NCBI RefSeq assembly: GCF_900116855.1
Contig: NZ_UETD01000003.1
Span: forward strand, 186,001-250,000
Direction: 5' to 3'
DNA from: Ruminococcus flavefaciens
GTDB taxonomy: Bacteria > Bacillota > Clostridia > Oscillospirales > Ruminococcaceae
DNA length: 64,000 nucleotides
Each line of letters starts with the position of its first letter. Within the stretch, counting starts at the first letter, position 1. Of the stretch, positions 43,360 through 51,235 are shown piece by piece. The notes under the pieces are model-generated. The model was given only the letters and a program-made list of their open reading frames with translations, was not told where the DNA came from and made no database searches. Position numbers and translations under genes: made by a program.

Positions 43360-44748
43360 ATGGCTACGATCACATTGTATGCAGACAGGATAAACCAGAT
43401 GCCGGCCGGGCTTCGCAGCGTCAGGACCGCTGTGGACGCTTTCAGGGAAAATGTGGATACCCTCAGGATCAGCGTTGTTGCTATCGACAGCAGTATCTGC
43501 AACCTTGACGACATCATCAGCTCTCTCAGAGCTTCCTCGGACACTCAGGAGATGAAAGCGGATACCTTCGAGGATATCGCCGATGATACCGAGGAGTTCA
43601 TAGATACCGTCATTTCCATAGATGAGGATGCTGCGGAGGCTATTACAACTCAGCAGGAGGATTTTTACGATACATACTCATATCTCCGCCCCGAAGAATC
43701 ACTTGGTGATGCGATACTTGATGTGGTGGGCGATGTCGTAGGAACCATCGCAGGCGTACTGGAGTTCGGGTTTGAAGTACTGGCTTTTGCGTGGGATGCT
43801 TTTACAGATGCTCTCGCTACCATAGGCGAATGGTGTGCAGACCACTGGCAGCAGATCGTGATCACGGTGGTTATCGTGGTCGGAGTTGTCCTTGCAGTCC
43901 TTGCTGTTGTCTTTACAGGCGGAGCAGCTCTTGTGCCTATGCTCACGGCAGCCCTGACATGGCTGGGAGTTTCGGCAGGCACGGCAGCAACCATAGCGAC
44001 AGTTGCAAGCATGACAGTTGCAGCTATAGCTATAGTATCTGCTGTTGCTTCAGGTGCGTTTAATATTGCTGATACATGGTCACCTCTCAGCGGAAACTGG
44101 AAAAAAGCTCAGAAAGTTCTTAATGTGATAAGCACTGTTTCTAACTTGTTTTATGGTGCAGGCTCCATATACAGCGGATTAAAGGGAATAACCAATCAGC
44201 AGCTATTTAATTACGGCAAGACGTGGCTTACAAACAGCGGTTTCAGAACTGCCATCAGTAATGTTGATGATTATGCATTGCTTGTTGAGCCCGGAACGTC
44301 AACTTTCTGGTCTGGACTCGGTACAGGTGGAGCTGATAAGGCTGCGGCGGGTGCAGAGAATCTTGGCAACATGACAGGTACTACCAGAACGACTATGGAA
44401 ACTGTTCTTGAAAGAAGCGGTATAACGATGCCGAAATGGAATTCGAACGACCCTGCATCCATACTTGCGTGGAACAGCTCGTCGTCGTCTTTTGCAATGC
44501 GTTCGTCAGGAGATGTTTATTCAATACTTGGCGCAGATCTCAATCCAAACGGCGTATGGTCTGTATTTGAAAGAACCATTCTTGGGGTCAATCCGGGAGT
44601 CACAAGTATTACTATTGTAGATCAGGCACTGAATATAACGGAAGTGATCGGAAGAAGCCCTGCTGTAAGCAATATCGTATTCAACGGTCTTGGGGCTTTG
44701 TCTCAGGCTGCGGACGATGTATATAACTTCTTCACTGGAAACGACTGA
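43360..44748 (+). CDS. Type VII effector 2: shared N-domain and unassigned C-terminus
   Basis: The 462-aa product begins MATITLYADRINQMPAGLRS and keeps the shared domain (CNLDDIISSLRASSDTQE, IDEDAAEAI, DFYDTYSYLRPEE). Residues about 160-235 form two long hydrophobic helices (IVITVVIVVGVVLAVLAVVF and an Ala/Val-rich run), which could insert into a membrane. The C-terminal ~220 residues (from about 245) are unassigned. AAGGAGTGA lies 7 nt before the ATG. No separate immunity gene follows, unlike the other three effectors. Confidence 0.65.
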   Translation: MATITLYADRINQMPAGLRSVRTAVDAFRENVDTLRISVVAIDSSICNLDDIISSLRASSDTQEMKADTFEDIADDTEEFIDTVISIDEDAAEAITTQQEDFYDTYSYLRPEESLGDAILDVVGDVVGTIAGVLEFGFEVLAFAWDAFTDALATIGEWCADHWQQIVITVVIVVGVVLAVLAVVFTGGAALVPMLTAALTWLGVSAGTAATIATVASMTVAAIAIVSAVASGAFNIADTWSPLSGNWKKAQKVLNVISTVSNLFYGAGSIYSGLKGITNQQLFNYGKTWLTNSGFRTAISNVDDYALLVEPGTSTFWSGLGTGGADKAAAGAENLGNMTGTTRTTMETVLERSGITMPKWNSNDPASILAWNSSSSSFAMRSSGDVYSILGADLNPNGVWSVFERTILGVNPGVTSITIVDQALNITEVIGRSPAVSNIVFNGLGALSQAADDVYNFFTGND

Positions 44749-44847
44749 TCAAACGGAAAAACGTGATGATCAGTATCAGCGGCAATACACAGAAAAAAAT
44801 GAAAATTCCGATCATCAGATAATGATGAGAAAAGAGATGAGAATAGA

Positions 44848-45966
44848 TTGGCGACTATTACCTTATATGCGAATAAAATAAACAGCCTTCCTGAGATAAT
44901 CAGGACCGCAAAAAGCTCGGTAAGCTCGTATAAGGAAGAACTCGCACAGCTTATAACGGGTGCCCTCAATGTTAACAGTGATGTGTGCAGCCTTGAAGAA
45001 ACTATCAGTTCACTCAGATCATCTACCGATACTCAGGAGGATAAGATAGATACCCTTGAAGATATCGCAGATGATGTGGAGGACTATGCCGACGAAGTCG
45101 TTGAGATAGACGATGATGCGGCTGAGGCTATATCTACCAGCAAAGAGGACTTCTATGATACCTATGAGTATCTCAGACCCGAATGCGAACAGGAAGAGAA
45201 GAGCTGGTGGGAGAGCTTCTGCGACGGCGTTGCATCAGTCGGCGAATGGTGCAAAGAGCACTGGAAAGCTATCGTCACTGTTGTCATAGTTATTGTGGCA
45301 GTTGCTATCATCGTGGCAACGGGCGGAACCGCTATCGGTCCTATGGCTGCACTGCTGGCTATGGCAAAGGGCGCTCTGATCGGTGCCATTGTAGGCGGTA
45401 TTTCGGGCGGCGTGATAAGTAAGCTCACGGGCGGCTCGTTCCTGCAGGGACTTGAGGAGGGCGCTTTCGGAGGTGCCATCTCGGGAATAATCGCAGGCGG
45501 TCTCGGACACGTCTTTTCAGCAGCAGGCTCCGTTGATCTTTCACTGGGCAAAACAATGCTCATCGGCGGCATAGGCGACTCGGGTGCAACTATGATAACT
45601 GATCTCGGCGATATTATTATCAAGGGAGATCGTATGTCCGTCGGCGAATTCATCTTCGATGCCGTATTCTCATTCGGTGTGGGAAGTATTTCGGCGGGAA
45701 TAACAAATAAACTGGCTGACAGATGGCCGCTGAAGATCGAAGGCATCAACAAGGGCAGAGGAAGCTGGCGCCATGTATGGAGGACCCAGATGCGACGGTC
45801 TCTGAACAATAATACACGAGTCAGTCTGAAAACTATCCTTAAAGGACTCGGTGCAGAAGTAATTGACGGAGTCTGGGATTACGGATTTGAGTTCCCTAAG
45901 GGAGCTATCGGTAATGTAAAGGATTGGTTCGGACTCTTCCCCGATACAGATGACGATGATGACTGA
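44848..45966 (+). CDS. Type VII effector 3: shared N-domain and glycine-zipper region
   Basis: The start is TTG 44848, giving ATITLYANKINSLPEIIRT in line with the paralogues. The shared domain includes CSLEETISSLRSSTDTQEDK and DFYDTYEYLRPECE. From about residue 145 come a hydrophobic helix (AIVTVVIVIVAVAIIVATGG) and glycine-zipper-like repeats (GALIGAIVGGISGGVISKL). The last 80 residues are basic. Glycine zippers are common in membrane-inserting toxins. The next gene overlaps its end by 17 nt and encodes a membrane protein that may be its immunity factor. Confidence 0.65.
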   Translation: MATITLYANKINSLPEIIRTAKSSVSSYKEELAQLITGALNVNSDVCSLEETISSLRSSTDTQEDKIDTLEDIADDVEDYADEVVEIDDDAAEAISTSKEDFYDTYEYLRPECEQEEKSWWESFCDGVASVGEWCKEHWKAIVTVVIVIVAVAIIVATGGTAIGPMAALLAMAKGALIGAIVGGISGGVISKLTGGSFLQGLEEGAFGGAISGIIAGGLGHVFSAAGSVDLSLGKTMLIGGIGDSGATMITDLGDIIIKGDRMSVGEFIFDAVFSFGVGSISAGITNKLADRWPLKIEGINKGRGSWRHVWRTQMRRSLNNNTRVSLKTILKGLGAEVIDGVWDYGFEFPKGAIGNVKDWFGLFPDTDDDDD

Positions 45967-46450
45967 TAACAGTAAATTTACAGTACGATATCCTAAATCG
46001 GATATGATAATTTTCTTTCTTGCATGGGGGTTCTTTGCGGCATTCGGAATTATGCTGCTGGTAATGGGCGTGCAGAAGCTGCTCGCCATTGTGATGCTGG
46101 TGTATCTGTCTTTGATGGCGGCTGCCATGATCTGTTCCACACTGCTTTTCGGTGTGAAAGTGGACGGCGACAGCCTGAAACTCAGGACAAGGCTTGGCAG
46201 AAAATACGAGTTCACACTCAGCGATATCCGCAAAGTTGTCTGCTCAAAAAACAGCAGTATCAAATACGGTCCGAGATACACCGTGATCATCAGAACAGAT
46301 GACAGGGAGATAGAGCTTATGAAAAGCATGAAGGGCTTTAAGGAAATGTGCGGATATCTGCTGGACAGACACAGCGCAGGAGAGCTTGCTGCCTCAGCTA
46401 TCTCAAAGAATTGTGCAGCTACACTGAAAAAATATTCTCAAGAAAAATAA
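45950..46450 (+). CDS. Two-TM protein with PH-like domain, possible immunity protein for effector 3
   Basis: The 166-aa product has two adjacent TM helices (about 20-65) and a cytoplasmic C-terminus with a bacterial PH-like pattern (GVKVDGDSLKLRTRLGRKYE, FTLSDIRKVV). The ATG lies inside the effector 3 gene, so translation is coupled. A membrane protein fits immunity against a membrane-inserting toxin. The role is inferred. Confidence 0.55.
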   Translation: MTMMTDNSKFTVRYPKSDMIIFFLAWGFFAAFGIMLLVMGVQKLLAIVMLVYLSLMAAAMICSTLLFGVKVDGDSLKLRTRLGRKYEFTLSDIRKVVCSKNSSIKYGPRYTVIIRTDDREIELMKSMKGFKEMCGYLLDRHSAGELAASAISKNCAATLKKYSQEK

Positions 46451-46495
46451 CTGAAAAAAATTCATGATAGGATTCAGAAAAGGGATGATAAAAGT

Positions 46496-48232
46496 TTGGC
46501 AACAATAACCTTATTCGCAAATAAGATAAATGATCTGCCCGAGCTGGTGAGAAACGCCAGAAGCTCAGTAGATACATTCAAGGAGGACCTTAGTTCGCTT
46601 ATAACCAGCGCTCTGAAAGTTGACGGAGACGTTTGCAGTCTCGAAGATACCATAAGCTCACTTCGCTCGTCAACTGATACTCAGGAGGATAAGATTGATG
46701 CCCTTGAGAATATCGCAGACGATATCGAGGACTTCATCGATGAGGTCGTAAGCGTTGACGAGGATGCGGCAGATGCCATTACCCAGAGCAAGGATGACTT
46801 CTATGATGAGTATCCTTACCTGAAGCCTGACTGTGAAAAGAGCGGCTGGGAACAATTCCTTGATGATCTTAAAGATATTGGTGAATGGTGTAAAGAGCAC
46901 TGGGAAGATATTAAAGCTGTTCTTCTGGTGCTGGAATGCATCGTTGCTATTGTTCTTATATGTATTCCGGGAACTCAGGCGCTTGGAATGGCGATAGGTG
47001 TCGGAATAATCAAAGGCTTTTTGTCGGGAGCATTGATGGGAGGACTTGCGGCCTGGGCTGGCGGAGGTTCATTCTCGGATATCCTGCAGGGAGCGTTCAG
47101 TGGTGCCGTCACAGGCGGTCTTCTCGGAGGAGTATTCGGTGCAGTCGGATTTGCAGGTTCAGCTTTGGGTGCCACCCACAGTATATGTAAAATAGCAGGT
47201 CTTGTACAGACAGTTGCTAAGACATCAGGAATAATCTCTCTTGGCATGATGGGCTTTGATATGGCCGCTATGGGCGCTCAGGTGCTTACAAGACTTGGAT
47301 TTGGCAATCCGCTGTTTGATGCGGTCATTAACTTCAATAAGACCTGTCATTCCAGCAAGCTTTATAATTCTGCACAGCTTGTGATCGGCCTTACAGCTGT
47401 ATTTACCGGCAGCTTGTATAAGTCGGCAGAAGCTCACGGCAATACCTGCTTTGTTGCAGGAACGCTTGTAGCAACTGTGAACGGACTTGTTGCAATTGAG
47501 AATATCAAGGCAGGAGACAAGGTCATCGCAACTGATCCGGAAACAATGAAAGTTGCTGCTAAAACCGTTGTCGAGACTTATGTCAGAACTGATCCTAAGC
47601 TTTATCACATAGTTATAAGCGGAGAAGAGTTTATCACAACAGAGACTCATCCGTTTTATGTGCAGCAGAAGGGATTTGTTAAAGCAGGTGAGCTGAATGT
47701 AGGTGATAAGCTTCTCGATATCAACGGCAAGACTCTTGTTATTGAAGAAATAACTATCGAAATAACAGAAGAACCTACAACAGTATATAACTTCCAGGTT
47801 GAAGATTTCCATACTTACCATGTAGGTGAGAATGGCGTGCTTGTACATAATGCTAGAAACTATTCTCCTGATAAAATGCAGAAAATACAAGAGCGTCAAA
47901 GGTTAGGTCATGAATTTGAAAGGCAAAAACATGAAGAGCTTGCTGCAGAAAATCCAACTGCTCAATCACAAGTAAGAGTTAAACCACTCGATTCGAATGG
48001 TAATCCAATGAGAAGAGGTGGAAATTATCTGGATGATTTATTTGTCAATGAGGATGGCGTTCTGGAAATAAACGAATATAAACTTGGACAGAATTCGCCT
48101 TATCAAAGAAATCAGATCGCAAACGGATTTGCTGATGGAGTTACAAATAAAGATTTAATGATAGTAAGCGGCGAAGATGCAGGTACAATAATACCTAAGG
48201 GCACTACAGTTAACACAGTAAGAAGTGAATAA
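46496..48232 (+). CDS. Type VII effector 4: shared N-domain, HINT domain and nuclease-like tip
   Basis: The start is TTG 46496 (ATITLFANKINDLPELVRNA). The shared domain has CSLEDTISSLRSSTDTQEDK and DFYDEYPYLKPDCE. A glycine-rich region (about 155-265) precedes a HINT autoprocessing domain (about 315-452): NTCFVAGTLVAT with the nucleophilic Cys, TETHPFYVQQKG, and DFHTYHVGENGVLVHNA with the terminal His-Asn. The ~125-residue tip carries GGNYLDDLFVNEDGVLEINE and YK, which has the E-x-K look of a PD-(D/E)xK-type nuclease; this is a guess. HINT domains in polymorphic toxins cut off the tip. The 112-aa gene 18 bp downstream is the likely immunity gene. Confidence 0.78.
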   Translation: MATITLFANKINDLPELVRNARSSVDTFKEDLSSLITSALKVDGDVCSLEDTISSLRSSTDTQEDKIDALENIADDIEDFIDEVVSVDEDAADAITQSKDDFYDEYPYLKPDCEKSGWEQFLDDLKDIGEWCKEHWEDIKAVLLVLECIVAIVLICIPGTQALGMAIGVGIIKGFLSGALMGGLAAWAGGGSFSDILQGAFSGAVTGGLLGGVFGAVGFAGSALGATHSICKIAGLVQTVAKTSGIISLGMMGFDMAAMGAQVLTRLGFGNPLFDAVINFNKTCHSSKLYNSAQLVIGLTAVFTGSLYKSAEAHGNTCFVAGTLVATVNGLVAIENIKAGDKVIATDPETMKVAAKTVVETYVRTDPKLYHIVISGEEFITTETHPFYVQQKGFVKAGELNVGDKLLDINGKTLVIEEITIEITEEPTTVYNFQVEDFHTYHVGENGVLVHNARNYSPDKMQKIQERQRLGHEFERQKHEELAAENPTAQSQVRVKPLDSNGNPMRRGGNYLDDLFVNEDGVLEINEYKLGQNSPYQRNQIANGFADGVTNKDLMIVSGEDAGTIIPKGTTVNTVRSE

Positions 48233-48249
48233 AGGTTAAGGAGATAAAA

Positions 48250-48588
48250 ATGGCTATTACTGAAAAAGATACAATTGATTCCGTTGCATACGAAAATAAC
48301 ACCCTTATAATGCAATTATATGATCATTTGGATTTCGAAGGAAAGTTTGAATATGATCATTTGGTAATGCTGCAGGATAAATTAAACACATATATTTGGT
48401 ATGTTGACAGCAAACAGTATCAAGAAACATATCCTGATAAGAAATTTGAGAATTTTTTGATTAAGATATTTTTTGTGTGTGAGATAACAGAATTATGTGA
48501 AAAGTTTATTAGGAATGTCAATTTGAAACTGCAGAAATCTAATATTCACATAGATTGGTTTGTAGAAAAATATAACGAAAAAAAGTAA
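48250..48588 (+). CDS. DUF6572-like protein, likely immunity protein for effector 4
   Basis: The 112-aa protein contains IDSVAYENNTLIMQLYDHLD and LQDKLNTYIWYVDSKQYQET, the pattern of small proteins I recall as DUF6572, found next to polymorphic toxins. It is soluble and acidic, suitable for neutralising a cytoplasmic nuclease. AAGGAGAT lies 7 nt upstream. The DNA is more AT-rich than its surroundings, as is the effector 4 tip, which points to a swapped toxin/immunity cassette. Confidence 0.7.
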   Translation: MAITEKDTIDSVAYENNTLIMQLYDHLDFEGKFEYDHLVMLQDKLNTYIWYVDSKQYQETYPDKKFENFLIKIFFVCEITELCEKFIRNVNLKLQKSNIHIDWFVEKYNEKK

Positions 48589-48592
48589 AATA

Positions 48593-48622
48593 TTGCAGAT
48601 GCTTATTTGAAAACGATATTAT
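48593..48622 (+). promoter_or_regulatory. Possible internal promoter before the machine genes
   Basis: TTGCAG (48593-48598), 18 bp, TATTAT (48617-48622). It would allow the machine genes to be expressed apart from the effectors. Confidence 0.4.
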
Positions 48623-48648
48623 TTTTTAACCCGAAAGGAGTCGAATAA

Positions 48649-50166
48649 ATGACATCAAATCAGGAAAGGGCTAAGCAGCTCATGGCCGATTCGCGCTTTG
48701 CGTTCATGAACGGTCAGAACCGTGAGGCTCTCAATTTAGCAAAGGAAGCAATACAGCTCGCTTCAAAGGACCCCGACGCATATCAGTGCGCTGCAAACGC
48801 TTGTATGTCGCTGGGAGATTACGACAACGCCATCGACTACTACAAAAAGGCGGTCAAGCTCGACACAGGCAACGGCAACAGGTACTTCAATCTCGGATAC
48901 GCCTATGCTTCGGCAGAAAAGGCAGGAGAGGCTGTGAAGAACCTTGCCAAGGCTGAGGAGCTGGGCTGTACTCCCGAGAATACGGTGCAGCTGTACAACC
49001 TTCTCGGTATCATCTGCTTTGATATCGGCAGGTACAACGACGCTCTCGTTAATCTCAGCAAGGCTGAGGCAGTGATCGGCATCGATATGGACATCATGCG
49101 CCGCAAGGCTATCATCTACGGCATGAAGAACGAGATCAGGAAGGGACTTGAGGTCTGCAATCAGATGAAGCTCATAGCTCCTTCGGAATACGTCGGCTAT
49201 CAGTACGCATTCAAGCTTCTCTGTCAGGCAAAGAGGCTTGAGGCTGCCAAGCGTGAACTGGAGATCGCAGCAAAGTATTCTGTGCCTTCTATGGACTATT
49301 ACATGGACTGCGTTACATTTGAGCTCCAGAACTATGGAAATGACAAGAACAGGGATCATATGAAGAAGGCTCTAGCGCTTCTTGTCAAGGCAATGAAAAC
49401 TCTCAAGCCCTCTGTCAAGGAGGTAACTGAGACATACATAAGCTCGGCTGAGCTGTGGTTACAGCTTGAGGACGCAGACAGGACCATTGCGTGTCTGAAT
49501 GCTGCACTTAACCCTGTATCCTCATACAATCTCGGCTTTGAGATAGTTCCCGAGGATCACGGCGAGATTTCCCTCACTGAATACGACATTGAGGAGATGA
49601 TCGAGAACGACAGGATCCGCATCGAGAACGAACTGGGAGAATACGGCCTTGAGGAGCTTGCCGAGAGCATCGAGCCCGATGAGGACGGTCAGAGAGATTA
49701 CCTCACCGTTCTTGAGGACACCGAGAACGGCAGCACCGAGGAGGAGTACAAGCTTGACGAGAATGAAAAGTATGAGCTTACTCCCGATAACATCGATCAG
49801 ATCAACAGACTCTATGTCGGAGCTTATACTCTTAAGAGCGACTTCAGGAGAGTCATTGATTATGCAAGAAAATTACAGAGCAGCGAAAGCACTCACAACA
49901 AATATATAGGAATCTACAGCGAGGCAAATGCCTGCATGAAGCTCGGCACCGAGGATCACAAGCAGAAGTATGAGGAGGTCATTAAGTTCTTCAGAAATGC
50001 TATGATCAAGGATCCCGCCGATATAGCTGCTGTAACATTCCGTATACAGTGCTACACCGATATAGGAGAGTACGGGGAGGCAGAGCAGCTTTGTAATTTG
50101 CTTACACCTGAAATAAGGAAGTCTTTCCTTGAGAAGATCAAGGAGGCGAAAGGCGGAGGTGAGTAA
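48649..50166 (+). CDS. TPR-repeat protein of the secretion locus
   Basis: The 505-aa product has several tetratricopeptide repeats in residues 1-250 (REALNLAKEAIQLASKDPDA, YDNAIDYYKKAVKLDTGNGN, YNDALVNLSKAEAVIGIDMD), an acidic insert (about 305-380) and further helices. There is no TM or signal peptide. TPR proteins are assembly or substrate-docking factors; here it sits between effectors and ESX genes. AAAGGAGT is the ribosome site. No canonical type VII gene corresponds to it. Confidence 0.75.
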   Translation: MTSNQERAKQLMADSRFAFMNGQNREALNLAKEAIQLASKDPDAYQCAANACMSLGDYDNAIDYYKKAVKLDTGNGNRYFNLGYAYASAEKAGEAVKNLAKAEELGCTPENTVQLYNLLGIICFDIGRYNDALVNLSKAEAVIGIDMDIMRRKAIIYGMKNEIRKGLEVCNQMKLIAPSEYVGYQYAFKLLCQAKRLEAAKRELEIAAKYSVPSMDYYMDCVTFELQNYGNDKNRDHMKKALALLVKAMKTLKPSVKEVTETYISSAELWLQLEDADRTIACLNAALNPVSSYNLGFEIVPEDHGEISLTEYDIEEMIENDRIRIENELGEYGLEELAESIEPDEDGQRDYLTVLEDTENGSTEEEYKLDENEKYELTPDNIDQINRLYVGAYTLKSDFRRVIDYARKLQSSESTHNKYIGIYSEANACMKLGTEDHKQKYEEVIKFFRNAMIKDPADIAAVTFRIQCYTDIGEYGEAEQLCNLLTPEIRKSFLEKIKEAKGGGE

Positions 50167-50169
50167 TTA

Positions 50170-50487
50170 TTGAGCTTGGATCAGGATATCAAACTGAACA
50201 GTGATGCCTTTAGTGATGCAGCTGAAGGTATGGCTGGACTGAAAACAAGGGCGGAAGCACTAAAGGAAAAGCTGCAGCAGATGTACAGTGACATCACCAC
50301 AGCGCTTGACACGCCCGCAGGTCACGAGATTGAGATAACGGCGGAAGATGTTCTCATACAGCCGATCGACGACCTTATTCTCGTGATAGACCAGATGTCA
50401 AGGACACTCGACGATATCATATCGACACCATATTATCAGAGAGTGTTCGACAAATATGATGAGCTTGTAGAAAGCATCAATTTTTAA
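50170..50487 (+). CDS. Small ESX-like helical protein (a)
   Basis: The start is TTG 50170, 6 nt after GGAGGTGAG within the end of the TPR gene. The 105-aa protein is helical, with a helix-loop-helix of about 100 residues, but has no Trp-x-Gly at the turn. Length and place in the locus fit an ESX-family subunit or chaperone. Confidence 0.55.
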   Translation: MSLDQDIKLNSDAFSDAAEGMAGLKTRAEALKEKLQQMYSDITTALDTPAGHEIEITAEDVLIQPIDDLILVIDQMSRTLDDIISTPYYQRVFDKYDELVESINF

Positions 50488-50506
50488 TTAACAGGAGGAA
50501 AAAATT

Positions 50507-50848
50507 ATGGCAATGGGAAGTACCGGCACAGTCAACATCACACCAGAGATGATCTCTGCTGCACTGAGTGCAGTTGAGGAGTATGAGTCAGCAACAGATA
50601 ATCTCTACACAAGACTCGACACAGTAGTTAGCAATCTTATCCCCGGCAGCTTCAGCGGAAGCGCTGCAACAGGATTTGAGACCTTCTATACATCATCTAT
50701 CGAGCCTGTTACAGGTCAGTCTGTAAAGGACATCATCGAGCTTCTCAGAAACATCATCAACGGTATCAACGACGCTATCCCGAAGGACGGCGACGGTCTT
50801 GATGATCAGCTCGGAACACAGAACAGCAGCAGCGGCGAAGGTAACTAA
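50507..50848 (+). CDS. WXG100-like secreted protein (b)
   Basis: The 113-aa protein has two helices joined by LIPGSFSGSAATGFETFYTS: Phe-Ser-Gly stands at the Trp-x-Gly position and FETFY follows as in WXG100 proteins. A Gly/Ser-rich acidic tail ends it. AACAGGAGG is a strong ribosome site. Members of this family are exported as dimers by the ESX machine. Confidence 0.7.
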   Translation: MAMGSTGTVNITPEMISAALSAVEEYESATDNLYTRLDTVVSNLIPGSFSGSAATGFETFYTSSIEPVTGQSVKDIIELLRNIINGINDAIPKDGDGLDDQLGTQNSSSGEGN

Positions 50849-50866
50849 TCAAGGAGGTAATTAAAA

Positions 50867-51163
50867 ATGGCAGGTTGCAGAATAGTTAATGAAGCAGTAG
50901 CAAGCGCTGTTGAGGAACTCAACAGCATTTCACAGGCTTATCAGGAAGCAGGCGACGCTCTTATCAGCGCACTTACAAGTGCTATCGCTGACATGGAGGG
51001 CGAAGCTAAGGACGCATTCCAGACCCTTATCGATGGCGACATCAAGAGCTTTACAGCAGAGAGCCTTTCAGAGGCTATCAAGGGTATGGCAGATCTCCTC
51101 GAGCAGAACAGACAGCAGTTCGAGGATGTTGACGCTCAGATCGCAGCAAGCATCAGCGGCTAA
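50867..51163 (+). CDS. WXG100-like secreted protein (c)
   Basis: The 98-aa protein has a helix-turn-helix with MEGEAKDAFQTLID at the turn; the usual Trp is replaced by Met. AAGGAGGT precedes the ATG. With (b) it may form the heterodimer of the system. Confidence 0.7.
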   Translation: MAGCRIVNEAVASAVEELNSISQAYQEAGDALISALTSAIADMEGEAKDAFQTLIDGDIKSFTAESLSEAIKGMADLLEQNRQQFEDVDAQIAASISG

Positions 51164-51174
51164 GAGATCCGTAT

Positions 51175-51211
51175 GTGCAGCCTCGTACCACTATGGATCA
51201 CGGGGCTGCAC
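51175..51211 (+). terminator. Hairpin between the esx genes and the rest of the operon
   Basis: GTGCAGCC pairs with GGCTGCAC, with inner C-G pairs and a 15-nt loop. There is only a weak T tract, so it may be a partial terminator or an mRNA-stability element that raises the level of the small proteins. Confidence 0.5.
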
Positions 51212-51235
51212 TTATTACGTTTTCGGAGGTAGAAC

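Noticed and set aside
48763-49359. Minus-strand 198-codon frame in the TPR gene
   Set aside because: Shadow of the plus-strand gene; no ribosome site, and the TPR protein is well supported.
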